Of a stretch of DNA of 64,000 nucleotides, positions 1 to 8,274 are shown piece after piece. A model generated the notes under the pieces. It was not told where the DNA came from. It made no database searches and saw only the letters and a program-made list of their open reading frames with translations. The stretch comes from Zobellella iuensis (lineage in GTDB: Bacteria > Pseudomonadota > Gammaproteobacteria > Enterobacterales > Aeromonadaceae): assembly GCF_016746085.1 (NCBI RefSeq), contig NZ_JAERTZ010000025.1, positions 62,001 to 126,000 on the forward strand. Direction: 5' to 3'. Positions within the stretch are counted from its first letter, which is position 1; each line of letters begins with the position of its first letter. Made by a program: the position numbers and the translations under genes.

Positions 1-189
1 CTGCACAAGGTGGAAGAGCAGGCCAAGAAGCGCGGGTTGACCCGGCTGTTTATTCTTACCACCCGCTCCATCCACTGGTTCCAGGAGCGCGGCTTCGAGC
101 CGGTCGACGTCAGCGCCTTGCCCATGGGCAAGCAACAGCTGTACAACTACCAGCGCCGTTCGAAAATCATGATAAAAAGCCTGGCATGA
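1..189 (+). CDS. argA: N-acetylglutamate synthase, C-terminal end (partial)
   Basis: The reading frame enters from the left edge and stops with TGA at 187-189, leaving 62 residues. They match the end of the GNAT acetyltransferase domain of ArgA: a helix with VEEQAKKRG, the strand LFILTTRS, then WFQERGF and a tail with YNYQRRSK. ArgA makes N-acetylglutamate from glutamate and acetyl-CoA, the first step of arginine synthesis in the cytoplasm. Only the acetyltransferase tail is visible, so the N-terminal kinase-like regulatory domain cannot be checked. Family assignment is by recognition of the C-terminal motif. Confidence 0.85.
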   Translation: MHKVEEQAKKRGLTRLFILTTRSIHWFQERGFEPVDVSALPMGKQQLYNYQRRSKIMIKSLA

Positions 190-210
190 ATGGATTTTGC
201 CATTTAACCA

Positions 211-240
211 TTGACAGCGCCCGGCGGAGTCAGTAGTTAT
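211..240 (+). promoter_or_regulatory. Putative sigma-70 promoter of lysC
   Basis: TTGACA lies at 211-216 and a weak -10 (TAGTTA at 234-239) follows after 17 bases. Transcription from here would start near 246, at the 5' edge of the lysine riboswitch. The -35 is a perfect consensus; the -10 is poor, so the exact start is uncertain. Confidence 0.45.
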
Positions 241-257
241 ATGGCAGCCCGCTTCGG

Positions 258-430
258 GCAAAGAAGAGGCGCGTTATTCAGGCAGCCGGCAGGAGGAGCT
301 CCCACTCCCGAGATCGCCGGTCAGGGGAGATAACGCCGAGGTGGTGATGCGGGGCAGCGTATCACCGTCGGCTACGAAGGCTGAATCCTTCGGGTTGTCA
401 CCTTGTGGGTGGAGTGCTTCTACGTGACCT
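258..430 (+). promoter_or_regulatory. Lysine riboswitch (L box) upstream of lysC
   Basis: The leader carries the conserved L-box core in order: AGAAGAGGCGCGTT (262-275), GGGGAGATAACGCCGAGGT (324-342), then GTCGGCTACGAAGGCTGAAT (368-387), GGGTTGTCACC (392-402) and GTGGAGTGCTTCTACGTGA (409-427). These match the order and wording of the E. coli lysC leader. The arm between GTCACC and GTGGAG is much shorter than in E. coli. The RNA binds lysine and lowers lysC expression. No T-tract terminator follows before the start codon, so control is probably translational or rho-dependent; that last point is inference. Confidence 0.9.
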
Positions 431-493
431 TTCCCGTCTCTGCAGTCGTTCCCCCGTTATTTGTTTTCGCATGCACACATCAAGGAGCTGCAC

Positions 494-1831
494 TTGAGCC
501 AGTTAACCGTTGCCAAATTCGGCGGAACCAGCGTTGCCGACGCCGATGCCATGGGCCGTTGCGCCGCCATTCTCGAGCAAAACCCCAGCACCCGCCTGGC
601 GGTGTTGAGCGCCAGTTCCGGCGTTACCAACCTGCTGGTGGCCCTGGCCTCGGGGGAGCACCAGCCCGACAGCCGTGCCAGCCTGCTGCAGCAGTTGACC
701 GAGATCCAGCAAGGCATTCTCGACAGTCTGGAACGGCCCGAAATGCTGACCCGGCATATCGAAGAGATACTGCACCATATCAAGGAGCTGTCCGACAGCG
801 CCGCCATCAGCCCCACCAAGGCGCTGCACGATGAAATCGTGGCCCAGGGCGAGCTGATGTCCACCCGACTGTTCGTGGAGCTGCTGCGCCAACGCGGCAC
901 CCAGGCCATCTGGTTCGACGTGCGCCGGGTGATGCGCACCGACGATCGCTTCAGCCGCGCCACCCCGGATCTCACCGCCCTGGCCGCGGCGGCGGAAGAA
1001 GAACTCAGGCCCCTGTGCGATCACCAGCTGGTGGTGACCCAGGGCTTTATCGGCGCCGCCAACGACGGCCGCACCACCACCCTGGGCCGGGGCGGCAGCG
1101 ATTTTTCCGCCGCCCTGCTGGGGGAAGCGCTGGCAGCCGCCGCCGTCGAAATCTGGACCGACGTGCCCGGTATCTACACCACGGATCCGCGCCTGGTGAG
1201 CGAGGCCCGCGCCATTCCCGAAATCAGCTTCAGCGAAGCCTCTGAAATGGCCACTTTCGGCGCCAAGGTGCTGCATCCCGCCACCCTGCAACCGGCGGTG
1301 CGCCGCCAGATCCCGGTGTTCGTAGGCTCGAGCAAGGCGCCGGAAGCCGGCGGCACCTGGATCCGCAACAGCACCCCCAGCCAGCCCCTGTTCCGCGCCC
1401 TGGCCCTGCGCCGCAACCAGGTGTTGCTGACCCTGACCAGCCAGAGCATGTTCCAGGCCCACGGCTTTTTGGCCGAGGTGTTCGGCATCCTGGCCAAGCA
1501 CAAGATTTCGGTAGACCTCATCACCACCTCGGAGATCAGCGTGTCCCTGACCCTGGATGCCGGCGCCGAGCTGCTCACCGAGGAAGTGCAAGCCGAGCTC
1601 AGCAAGCACTGCCACCTCAAGGTGGAGCACGGCCTGGCGCTGGTGGCGCTGATCGGCAACCGCATGAGCGAAGTCAACGGCACCGGCAGCCGGGTGTTCC
1701 AGGCCCTGAGCGACGTCAATATCCGCATGATCTGCTACGGCGCCAGCCCCCACAACCTGTGCTTCCTGGTCGAGGAAGACGTAGCCGGCCAGGTGGTGGC
1801 CGACCTGCACCGGGAACTGCTGCCGGCGTAA
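494..1831 (+). CDS. lysC: Lysine-sensitive aspartokinase III
   Basis: This 445-residue protein phosphorylates aspartate to aspartyl-phosphate, opening the lysine/threonine/methionine pathway. The N-terminal amino-acid kinase domain (about 1-290) begins with the motif KFGGTSV and carries GRGGSDFSA and a conserved TDVPGIYTTDPR segment. Two ACT domains follow (about 300-445), the sensors for lysine feedback. Length matches E. coli LysC (449). I chose the TTG at 494 because AAGGAG (482-487) sits six bases upstream and the protein then begins just before the conserved kinase strand. The upstream in-frame ATG at 461 lacks a ribosome site. The upstream lysine riboswitch supports the lysine-specific isozyme. 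Confidence 0.93.
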   Translation: MSQLTVAKFGGTSVADADAMGRCAAILEQNPSTRLAVLSASSGVTNLLVALASGEHQPDSRASLLQQLTEIQQGILDSLERPEMLTRHIEEILHHIKELSDSAAISPTKALHDEIVAQGELMSTRLFVELLRQRGTQAIWFDVRRVMRTDDRFSRATPDLTALAAAAEEELRPLCDHQLVVTQGFIGAANDGRTTTLGRGGSDFSAALLGEALAAAAVEIWTDVPGIYTTDPRLVSEARAIPEISFSEASEMATFGAKVLHPATLQPAVRRQIPVFVGSSKAPEAGGTWIRNSTPSQPLFRALALRRNQVLLTLTSQSMFQAHGFLAEVFGILAKHKISVDLITTSEISVSLTLDAGAELLTEEVQAELSKHCHLKVEHGLALVALIGNRMSEVNGTGSRVFQALSDVNIRMICYGASPHNLCFLVEEDVAGQVVADLHRELLPA

Positions 1832-1861
1832 ACCGGCTGGAAGCTGGAAGAAAAAATAGCA

Positions 1862-1894
1862 AACGGCGCTGCGATGTACGGCGCCGTTTTTTAT
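1862..1894 (+). terminator. Rho-independent terminator after lysC
   Basis: An AACGGCGC / GCGCCGTT stem (1862-1869 with 1881-1888) is followed directly by TTTTTTATT. It ends the lysC transcript 30 bases after the stop. Confidence 0.85.
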
Positions 1895-1984
1895 TGCCGA
1901 AGGCCGGCTCGAGTCGAGATGGAATACGCCACTCTCCCTGGCCACATGGTACCGCTTCCAGCTCCAAGCTCCCGGCTTAGCGCT

Positions 1985-3268
1985 TCAGTTCATCCCCCAG
2001 GCCACGCCCAGGCCGGCCAACAGCGAGGCAGCCATCGCCAGGGCCACTCGCCGGCCCAGGGCGCTATCTCCCAGCGCCAGGGCCATGGCCGCCTTCACCA
2101 GGTTGTTGACCGACGCCGCCAGCACTATGCCGAGCACGGCGGTGCCGTGATCGATACCGGACAGCGACATCCGTGTCAGCGACAGGGTAATGGCGTCCAC
2201 GTCGGCCACCCCGGAGGCGAGCGACAGCAACAGTATGCCGGCCCGGCCCAGCACCGCCTTCAGCCACTCCCCCAGCAGCATGATCACCAGGATAAGGCCA
2301 CCGAACAGGAAGGCGGCCTTCAGATCCAGCGGGTTCAGATGCAGGCTGGGCTGGTCCACGTTCGCCTCGGTGCGGTGGCGGCGCCAGATCCAGACCGCGG
2401 GCACATAGAGCAGCAAGGTCATCACCAGCACCGGCAGCCAGAGGTCGGTCAACAGCGCCGGGTTGATCAGGGCACAGTACACCAGGATGCGCGGGAACAT
2501 GGTGCCGCAGGCCAGCAGCACGCCGGCCGCCAGCAGGGGGGACAGCACCGCTGATTCCCGGGACAGGCGGGAATAATGCAGGGTCAGGGCGGTGGAGGAG
2601 CTCAGCCCCGCGAACAGGCTGGTGAAGAGGATGCCCTTCTCGGTGCCGCCGACCCGGATGGCGAAATAACCGACAAAGGAAATGGAGGCGATCAGCACCA
2701 CCATCCACCAGATTTCGTAAGGATTGATGGCGCCGCCCGGCCCCATGTCCCTGTTGGGCAACAGCGGCAGCATCACCACGGTGATCAGCAGCAGCTTGAG
2801 CCCGGCGTCCAGCTCGTGCTCCTGCAGTTTCTGCAGCAGGCCGTGGATTTCCCGCTTGTTGTCGAGGATAAAGGCGGTGATCACCGCGGCGGTGGCGGCA
2901 ATGGCCGGGTTGTCGAGCATCGCCAGGGCGCCGAAGCAGAAGGTCAGCACCAGGCCGACGCTGCCGGTAATACTGTAATCGGACAGCTCCCGGCTGCGGG
3001 CCCGGTAGGCCACCAGGGTCAGGGCGAAGACGCCGAGCAGGCCGGCCACCGTCAGCCACTGGCCGACATGGCTGCCGAGCAGGGCCGTGAGGCCGCCGAG
3101 CAGGCCGACCAGGGCGTGGGTACGGATGCCGGCCACCCGCAACCCGGCCTGGGTATCCCGGCTCTGCCAGCCGCGTTGGATACCGATAAGGGTGCCCAGC
3201 AGCAGCGCCACCCCCAGCCGCGCCAGGCTCTGGTGCCCGGCCAGCAGGGTTTCCGCCAGTTCGTCCAT
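1985..3268 (-). CDS. MgtC/DUF4010 family integral membrane protein
   Basis: The 427-residue protein has about a dozen hydrophobic segments. Residues 1-140 resemble the MgtC/SapB N-terminal membrane domain (LLLGTLIGIQRGW, GIRTHALVGLLGG), and the C-terminal half matches DUF4010, ending with a long run of small residues. Members are inner-membrane proteins of unclear function; some MgtC proteins act in magnesium limitation or ATP synthase control, but I would not transfer that here. The ATG at 3268 is chosen because it begins the conserved domain; the longer open frame upstream is arginine-rich and overlaps the GST gene. It follows the GST gene on the same strand after 22 bases and may be co-transcribed. 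Confidence 0.75.
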   Translation of the reverse strand: MDELAETLLAGHQSLARLGVALLLGTLIGIQRGWQSRDTQAGLRVAGIRTHALVGLLGGLTALLGSHVGQWLTVAGLLGVFALTLVAYRARSRELSDYSITGSVGLVLTFCFGALAMLDNPAIAATAAVITAFILDNKREIHGLLQKLQEHELDAGLKLLLITVVMLPLLPNRDMGPGGAINPYEIWWMVVLIASISFVGYFAIRVGGTEKGILFTSLFAGLSSSTALTLHYSRLSRESAVLSPLLAAGVLLACGTMFPRILVYCALINPALLTDLWLPVLVMTLLLYVPAVWIWRRHRTEANVDQPSLHLNPLDLKAAFLFGGLILVIMLLGEWLKAVLGRAGILLLSLASGVADVDAITLSLTRMSLSGIDHGTAVLGIVLAASVNNLVKAAMALALGDSALGRRVALAMAASLLAGLGVAWGMN

Positions 3269-3290
3269 GGGCGACTCCCGAAACCGGGCC

Positions 3291-3977
3291 TCAGCCCGGG
3301 CTCCGGCGCCTGTCCTCGAGCAGGGTGCCGGCCTGCAGGGCTTCCTGCTCGTGGCCCGGCTCCCGCCAGGGCTCCGCCAGGGCCGCCGCCAGCCATTCCT
3401 GCATCGCCGGCAGTTCCAGTATGCGCTGGGCGTAGTCGGCGGCAGCCGGTGCCAGCGGCAGGCGGTAGTTGATGGCCCGGAACACCGCGGGGGCGAAGAA
3501 GGCATCCACCGCACCGAAGGCCTCGCCCGCCAGCCAGGGACCGCCGAAGCGGGAAAGCCCGTCCTGCCACAGCTCGTTCAGGCGGTCGAGATCCTGGCGC
3601 AGGGCATCATCCATGGCTCCAAGGGCGATATGCAGGCCGCAGTTCATCGGGCATTGGCTGCGCAGGGCACCGAAGCCCGAGTGCATCTCGGCCGCGGCCG
3701 ACCTGGCCCAGGCCCGGGCCTCTTTGGCCTTGGGCCAGATGGCCGGGCAGGACTCGGCCAGGTATTCCACTATCGCCAGAGAGTCCCATATGGTGAGCTC
3801 CCCATCCACCAGGCAGGGTACCTTGCCGGTGGGCGAGAAACGGCGGAACTCGCTCCAGTTGGAGCCTTCTCCGAAAGGCACCAGCCGCTCGGTGAAGGGA
3901 ATGTCCAGCATCCGCATCAATATCCAGGGCCGCAGCGACCAGGACGAATAGTTCTTGTTGGCGATATAGAGTTCCAC
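3291..3977 (-). CDS. Glutathione S-transferase family protein
   Basis: The 228-residue protein has a thioredoxin-like N-terminal domain (about 1-80) with the active-site region NYSSWSLRPW and the cis-proline/gamma-Glu binding strand KVPCLVDG then the helix cap DSLAIVEYLAE. The helical C-terminal domain (about 90-210) contains a conserved GEAFGAVDAFFAPAVFR segment, typical of GST N-capping boxes. It presumably conjugates glutathione to an electrophile; the substrate is not deducible. It lies 10 bases downstream of a class I amidotransferase gene and alanine dehydrogenase, all on the minus strand, suggesting one operon. Confidence 0.8.
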   Translation of the reverse strand: MELYIANKNYSSWSLRPWILMRMLDIPFTERLVPFGEGSNWSEFRRFSPTGKVPCLVDGELTIWDSLAIVEYLAESCPAIWPKAKEARAWARSAAAEMHSGFGALRSQCPMNCGLHIALGAMDDALRQDLDRLNELWQDGLSRFGGPWLAGEAFGAVDAFFAPAVFRAINYRLPLAPAAADYAQRILELPAMQEWLAAALAEPWREPGHEQEALQAGTLLEDRRRSPG

Positions 3978-3987
3978 TGCCTGCTCC

Positions 3988-4713
3988 TCAAGCTACAGGA
4001 TTGCCGGTGTCGTCCGGAACATGGGGGCTCTCCCCCCGCAAAAAGGCCAGTATCATGCCCATCACCTCGGCGCCATGGTGGGGCTGTTCGATGGAGTCCA
4101 TGGCGCTACGATAGCGCTCATCGTCGAACCGGTGCCGGCGCCGTTCCATCAGGAAGCGGGCGTAGTCGGGGGTGAACTCCGGGTGTCCCTGCACCCCCAT
4201 CACCCGCTCGCCCAGGGTAAAGGCCGCATGGGGGCAAAAGGCGGAGCCGGCCAGCAACCGGGCCCGTTCGGGCAGGCGCAGCACCTGGTCCTGGTGGCTC
4301 ACCAGCAGCCGGTAATCGGGGCCGCCCCCGGCCTGCCAGCGATAGCCGTGGTTGCCGATGCCCCAGCCCACCGGCGCCCGGTTCACCTCGCCACCGTGCA
4401 TCAGCGCCAGTAACTGGTGGCCGAAACAGACGCCCGCCACCCGCTGGCCCGCCGCCAGCAATTCATGCACCCGGCACTTGAGCCGGGCCAGCCAGGGATA
4501 ATCGCCGAAGGCATCGTGGCGGGCTCCGCTGATAATCCAGCCGTCCAGCCGGGTCTCCGGCTCCGGCAGTTCACCGGCCTCGGCATCGAACACCCGCAGC
4601 CGGGCATTGGGCATCACCTCGCGGATACGGTCGAAAAACAGATCGGGATAGTCGCCGCCGGCGCGGCGAAATTCCGGGTCGATATGATCACAAAGCAATA
4701 ATCCGAGCTGCAT
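3988..4713 (-). CDS. Class I glutamine amidotransferase-like protein (GMP synthase-type)
   Basis: The 241-residue protein is a stand-alone class I amidotransferase domain. The nucleophile elbow GVCFGHQLLA puts the catalytic Cys near residue 96, and the GVQGHPEF motif near 183 supplies the catalytic His and Glu. No synthase domain is attached. Such proteins hydrolyse gamma-glutamyl amides or similar bonds; the substrate is unknown. Its position between alanine dehydrogenase and a GST, next to a gamma-glutamylputrescine cluster, allows a role on gamma-glutamyl compounds, but it does not look like the PuuD (Peptidase C26) type. ATG at 4713 is preferred over the TTG at 4728 because GAGGAG lies just upstream. 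Confidence 0.75.
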   Translation of the reverse strand: MQLGLLLCDHIDPEFRRAGGDYPDLFFDRIREVMPNARLRVFDAEAGELPEPETRLDGWIISGARHDAFGDYPWLARLKCRVHELLAAGQRVAGVCFGHQLLALMHGGEVNRAPVGWGIGNHGYRWQAGGGPDYRLLVSHQDQVLRLPERARLLAGSAFCPHAAFTLGERVMGVQGHPEFTPDYARFLMERRRHRFDDERYRSAMDSIEQPHHGAEVMGMILAFLRGESPHVPDDTGNPVA

Positions 4714-4724
4714 AGGGCTCCTCT

Positions 4725-5846
4725 TCAAGCTCCCGCCAGTACGTCTTCCAGCGGGGTATAGGGTAAGTCATGAGCCTCGGCCACCGCCTGGTAGCAAAGC
4801 TTGCCGGCATGCACGTTCAGGCCCCGGGCCAGGTGTTCGTCGTCCTGCAGTGCCCGTCGCCAGCCCTTGTTGGCCAGGGCCTGGATAAAGGGAAGGGTGG
4901 CGTTGGTCAGGGCGAAGGTGGAGGTGCGCGCCACCCCGCCCGGCATGTTGGCCACGCAGTAGTGGACTATGCCGTCCACCTCAAAGGTGGGCTGCCGGTG
5001 GGTGGTGGCCCGGCTGGTCTCGAAACAGCCGCCCTGATCGATGGCCACGTCCACCAGCACGGCGCCCTTGGGCAGCAATTTCAGCATGTCGCGGGTCACC
5101 AGCTTGGGCGCCGCCGCCCCGGGGATCAGCACCGCTCCCACCACCAGATCGGCCCGGGGCAACTCGGCCTCGATGGCATCAGTGGTGGAGTACAGGGTCT
5201 TCAGGCCGGGGCCGTAGAGGTTGTCCAGCTCCTTCAGCCGCGGCAGGGATTTGTCGAACAGGGTCACGTCGGCACCCAGGCCCAGGGCCATGCGGGCGGC
5301 ATGAATGCCCACCACGCCGCCGCCCAGCACCAGCACCCGCGCCGGTGCCACGCCGGGCACCCCGCCCAGCAGCACCCCGCGTCCGCCCTGGGCCTTTTCC
5401 AGGCAGTGGGCCCCGGCCTGGACCGCCATGCGCCCGGCCACCTCGCTCATCGGCGCCAGCAACGGCAGGCCGCCCTGGCGGTCGGTGACGGTTTCATAGG
5501 CGATGGCGGTACAACCGGACTTGAGCAGGCCCCGGGTCTGGGGCAGGTCCGGCGCCAGGTGCAGGTAGGTGAACAGCACCTGGCCGGACCCGAGGCGCCG
5601 GTATTCCTCGGCCTGGGGTTCCTTGACCTTGACTATCATCTCGGCGCGGGAGAACAGCTCGGCCGCGTCCGTTACCAGTTCGGCCCCGGCGTCGGCATAG
5701 TGCTCGTCCAGCAGGCCGATGGCGGCGCCCGCTCCGCTCTGCACCATGACCCTGTGGCCGTCCCGCACCAGCTCCTTGACGCCGCCGGGGGTCATGCCCA
5801 CCCGGTACTCGTGGTTCTTGATTTCCGTCGGTACTCCGATATCCAT
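4725..5846 (-). CDS. ald: Alanine dehydrogenase
   Basis: This 373-residue enzyme converts L-alanine, NAD+ and water to pyruvate, ammonium and NADH. The N-terminal signature [17 protein letters not shown] is characteristic, as are the [10 protein letters not shown] strand and the NAD-binding Rossmann motif [15 protein letters not shown] (about residues 170-185). The C-terminal [16 protein letters not shown] segment is also typical, and length fits the family (about 371). ATG at 5846 has AGAGGTGGG just upstream; the longer open frame has no ribosome site. It diverges from a PuuR-like regulator gene and starts the ald-amidotransferase-GST unit. In this setting it can recycle alanine made by the nearby putrescine-pyruvate aminotransferase (inference). 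Confidence 0.93.
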   Translation of the reverse strand: MDIGVPTEIKNHEYRVGMTPGGVKELVRDGHRVMVQSGAGAAIGLLDEHYADAGAELVTDAAELFSRAEMIVKVKEPQAEEYRRLGSGQVLFTYLHLAPDLPQTRGLLKSGCTAIAYETVTDRQGGLPLLAPMSEVAGRMAVQAGAHCLEKAQGGRGVLLGGVPGVAPARVLVLGGGVVGIHAARMALGLGADVTLFDKSLPRLKELDNLYGPGLKTLYSTTDAIEAELPRADLVVGAVLIPGAAAPKLVTRDMLKLLPKGAVLVDVAIDQGGCFETSRATTHRQPTFEVDGIVHYCVANMPGGVARTSTFALTNATLPFIQALANKGWRRALQDDEHLARGLNVHAGKLCYQAVAEAHDLPYTPLEDVLAGA

Positions 5847-5990
5847 ACCCACCTCTGTGTGTCGGCAGTTTTGTGCGTTAGAATGCACGCCGGATCAAAG
5901 GCATCGCCCTGATCCTGTTATAGAATCGATGGCAATATCTTGCTCGCATCCGTTTTAACATTCAATTGGACTCAAGGAGAATTCCCGCAG

Positions 5991-6533
5991 ATGGACATTG
6001 GCAATCGTCTGAAAACCGTACGGCAACAGGCCCAATTGTCCCAGCGTGAGCTCGCCAAGCGCTCCGGGGTGACCAACGGCTTTATTTCCCAGGTGGAAAA
6101 GAACCAGGTCAGCCCCTCCATCGGCTCCCTGAAGCGGCTGCTCGACGGCCTGCCCATGTCGCTGGCGGAATTTTTCGCCGAGGCCGAGGACAACAGCAAC
6201 CCCGTGGTGTACCGGGCCGAAGAGCAGCCCGAACTGGGCTCCGGCGACATCAGCTACCGCCTGATCGGCGGCGGCTTTCCCGGCCGCGCCATAGGCCTGC
6301 TGTGCGAAACCATGCCGCCGGGAGCCGACACCGGCCCCGAGCTGCTCAGCCACGCCGGCCAGGAATGCGGGGTGGTGCTCCGGGGCCGGTTGCGGCTCAC
6401 CGTGAGCGGGCAGGAGTTCGAGCTGGGCCCGGGCGACGGCTACTATTTCGACAGCACCCAGCCCCACCGCTTCGTCAGCATCGGCGACCAGCCGCTGGAG
6501 CTGGTCTCCGCCAATACTCCGCCTTCTTTCTAA
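5991..6533 (+). CDS. XRE-cupin transcriptional regulator, PuuR-like (copy 1)
   Basis: The 180-residue protein has an XRE helix-turn-helix at about 5-60 (SQRELAKRSGVTNGFISQVE) and a C-terminal cupin at about 105-175 (GVVLRGRLRL, GDGYYFDSTQPHRF). This is the architecture of PuuR, the putrescine-responsive repressor of E. coli. ATG 5991 follows AAGGAG (5974-5979). It is divergent from ald, so ald and itself are the first candidate targets. About 35-40% of residues appear shared with the second copy at 6874-7413, including identical GDGYYFD and ANTPPSF/AATPPTF ends. Which ligand each copy senses cannot be told from sequence. Confidence 0.85.
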   Translation: MDIGNRLKTVRQQAQLSQRELAKRSGVTNGFISQVEKNQVSPSIGSLKRLLDGLPMSLAEFFAEAEDNSNPVVYRAEEQPELGSGDISYRLIGGGFPGRAIGLLCETMPPGADTGPELLSHAGQECGVVLRGRLRLTVSGQEFELGPGDGYYFDSTQPHRFVSIGDQPLELVSANTPPSF

Positions 6534-6560
6534 GAACCTGTTTACGATCTGGTGTACGCG

Positions 6561-6660
6561 GCCAAAGAGCACTACTCCGCCGACTCGCCGTAAACCCATC
6601 CTTGGGGGCTCGACGGCGCCATCCCTGGCGCCAACGGTCGGCGGAGCAGCACTCTTTGTC
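6561..6660. repeat. Long hairpin 1 within the MITE-like element
   Basis: A 24-base arm (6561-6584) pairs with 6637-6660 with about three mismatches. Nested inside are CGCCGT (6586-6591) with ACGGCG (6613-6618), and GGCGCC (6615-6620) with GGCGCC (6627-6632). The tip contains GCCATCCCTGGC. Confidence 0.75.
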
Positions 6661-6721
6661 CTCTCCAAAGCTCGGTGTCGCCTGTTGGTTAGACCATCAG
6701 CCAACAGCGGGGCTTGGAAGA

Positions 6722-6825
6722 GGTAACAGGGATTACCTCCACCGACCGTCACATGCCAGGGATGGCATGTGCCGAGCGCCACAGGGATGTGCTTGAAGCG
6801 TGTCGGTGGAGGTGCCCCTGTTGCC
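6722..6825. repeat. Long hairpin 2 within the MITE-like element
   Basis: A 25-base arm (6722-6746) pairs with 6802-6825. A nested perfect stem ACATGCCA / TGGCATGT lies at 6751-6770. Its tip, GCCAGGGATGGC, is the exact reverse complement of the tip of hairpin 1, so the two hairpins are related units. Confidence 0.75.
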
Positions 6826-6873
6826 TTTTCGTTGGGTGGTAACAGGCAACCTTTCAAAGACCTTGAACAGGCT

Positions 6874-7413
6874 CTAGAAGGTCGGCGGCGTGGCCGCCGA
6901 CACCAGCTCGCACACCTCGGTGCCGGTATTGCGAAAACGGTGGGGCTCCCGGGTATCGAAGTAGTAGCCGTCCCCCGCCCGCAGCAGGCAGCAATGCTCG
7001 CCCACCGTCACTTCGATTTCGCCCCGCAGCACCAGCCCCGCCTCTTCCGCCTCGTTGCTCAGCATGCCGGGGCCGGTGTCGGCCCCGGGCGGGTAGAGCT
7101 CCCGCTGCAGTGCCAGTCGGCGCCCATGCAGGGGGCCCACCAGCCACATCCGCACCTGGCCGCTGTTCATGGGCACCAGCTCGTGGTCGCGGAAGAACAC
7201 CTGCCGGCGCGGCGCCTGCTCCAGGCTGAAGAACTCCCCCATGGAGATGGGAAAGCCGTCCAGCACCCGTTTCAGGGTGGCCACCGAGGGGTTCACCGCC
7301 GCCTGCTCGATCTGCGAGATCAGGCTGTTGTTGACCCCGGCGCGCCGGGCCAGCTCCCGCTGGGACAGGCCGTGGCGGGTGCGCAGCCACTTCAGTCGTT
7401 CCGCCAGCTCCAT
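6874..7413 (-). CDS. XRE-cupin transcriptional regulator, PuuR-like (copy 2)
   Basis: A 179-residue paralogue of the regulator at 5991-6533: XRE helix-turn-helix at about 5-60 (SQRELARRAGVNNSLISQIE) and a cupin at about 105-178 (GLVLRGEIEV, GDGYYFDTREPHRF). It reads away from the putrescine transporter permease gene, which ends its upstream neighbour 10 bases before this start, so it is the last gene of the potFGHI transcript. That placement makes it the likely local regulator of putrescine uptake and breakdown, as PuuR is in E. coli. The family assignment is firm; ligand and targets are inferred. Confidence 0.85.
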   Translation of the reverse strand: MELAERLKWLRTRHGLSQRELARRAGVNNSLISQIEQAAVNPSVATLKRVLDGFPISMGEFFSLEQAPRRQVFFRDHELVPMNSGQVRMWLVGPLHGRRLALQRELYPPGADTGPGMLSNEAEEAGLVLRGEIEVTVGEHCCLLRAGDGYYFDTREPHRFRNTGTEVCELVSAATPPTF

Positions 7414-7423
7414 GGCCCCTCCC

Positions 7424-8272
7424 CTAGCCGCCGGCCCGGGCGGCGGCCGCTTCCTGGGCCCGGCGCCGCTCGGCCCGGGCCATCAGCCACCAGCCGATAA
7501 AGGTGACCAGGGACACTATCAGTATGATGATGGTCGCCAGGGCGTTGATCTTGGGGCTGACCCCCAGGCGCACGCTGGAGAACACCACCATGGGCAGGGT
7601 GGTGGCGTTGGGCCCGGACACGAAGCTGGCGATCACCAGATCGTCGAGAGACAGGGTAAAGGCCAGCAGCCAGCCGGCGATGATGGCCGGCGCTATGATG
7701 GGCAGGGTGATCACGAAGAACACCTTGAGCGGCCGGGCCCCCAGATCCATGGCCGCCTCCTCCACCGACTTGTCCAGCTCCCGCAGCCGGGAGCTGACCA
7801 CTACCGCCACATAGGCGGTGCAGAAGGTGACGTGGGCAATCCAGATGGTGCTCATGCCCCGCTGGGCGGGCCAGCCCAGCCAGTCGCCCATGGCCACGAA
7901 CAGCAACAGCAGCGACAGGCCGGTGATCACCTCGGGCATCACCAGGGGCGCCGTGATCATAAAGGCGAAGCCGCTCTCGCCCTTGAAGCGGCCGATACGG
8001 GTGAGCACGAAGCCCGCCACCGTGCCCAGTACCACGGCGGCGGTGGCGGCGAAGAAGGCGATGGTCAGGCTCAGCCCCACCGCCTGCATCAGCATCTGAT
8101 CCCGCAGCAGCTCGCCGTACCAGCGGGTGGACCAGCCGGCCCACACCGTGACCAGGCGCGAGCTGTTGAAGGAGTAGATGATCAGCAGCAGCATGGGCAG
8201 GTAGAGGAAACCGAAGCCCAGCAGCAGGATCAGGGGGCGCAGCCGGGAGCGGCTGACGGGGATGCCGTTCAT
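7424..8272 (-). CDS. potI: Putrescine ABC transporter permease, PotI-type
   Basis: The 282-residue inner-membrane protein has about six hydrophobic helices and the binding-protein-dependent transport motif (EEAAMDLGARPLKVFFVITLP, about 175-195) that contacts the ATPase. N-terminal LYLPMLLLIIYSFN and the C-terminal SLDDLVIASFVSGP segment are typical of PotC/PotI. The ATG at 8272 starts two bases before the end of the companion permease gene, in the standard potF-G-H-I order. It forms the heterodimeric channel with the PotH-type protein. Confidence 0.9.
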   Translation of the reverse strand: MNGIPVSRSRLRPLILLLGFGFLYLPMLLLIIYSFNSSRLVTVWAGWSTRWYGELLRDQMLMQAVGLSLTIAFFAATAAVVLGTVAGFVLTRIGRFKGESGFAFMITAPLVMPEVITGLSLLLLFVAMGDWLGWPAQRGMSTIWIAHVTFCTAYVAVVVSSRLRELDKSVEEAAMDLGARPLKVFFVITLPIIAPAIIAGWLLAFTLSLDDLVIASFVSGPNATTLPMVVFSSVRLGVSPKINALATIIILIVSLVTFIGWWLMARAERRRAQEAAAARAGG

Positions 8273-8274
8273 GG

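Larger units (their letters stand above)
6533..6875. mobile_element. MITE-like element filling the gap between two regulator genes
   Basis: This 343-base stretch has no credible gene. Its ends form an imperfect inverted repeat: AGAACCTGTTTACG (6533-6546) against the reverse complement of CTTGAACAGGCTCT (6862-6875), 11 of 14 matching. Both ends touch the stop codons of the two flanking convergent genes. Inside are two long imperfect hairpins, annotated separately. Terminal repeats, internal dyads and no open frame fit a non-autonomous element or an intergenic repeat of the REP/BOX kind. Copies elsewhere in the genome would be needed to prove it. Confidence 0.5.

Noticed and set aside
3988-4713. 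Identity as PuuD (gamma-glutamyl-GABA hydrolase)
   Set aside because: The active-site wording (GVCFGHQL, GVQGHPEF) and overall sequence fit the GMP-synthase-type amidotransferase group better than Peptidase C26.
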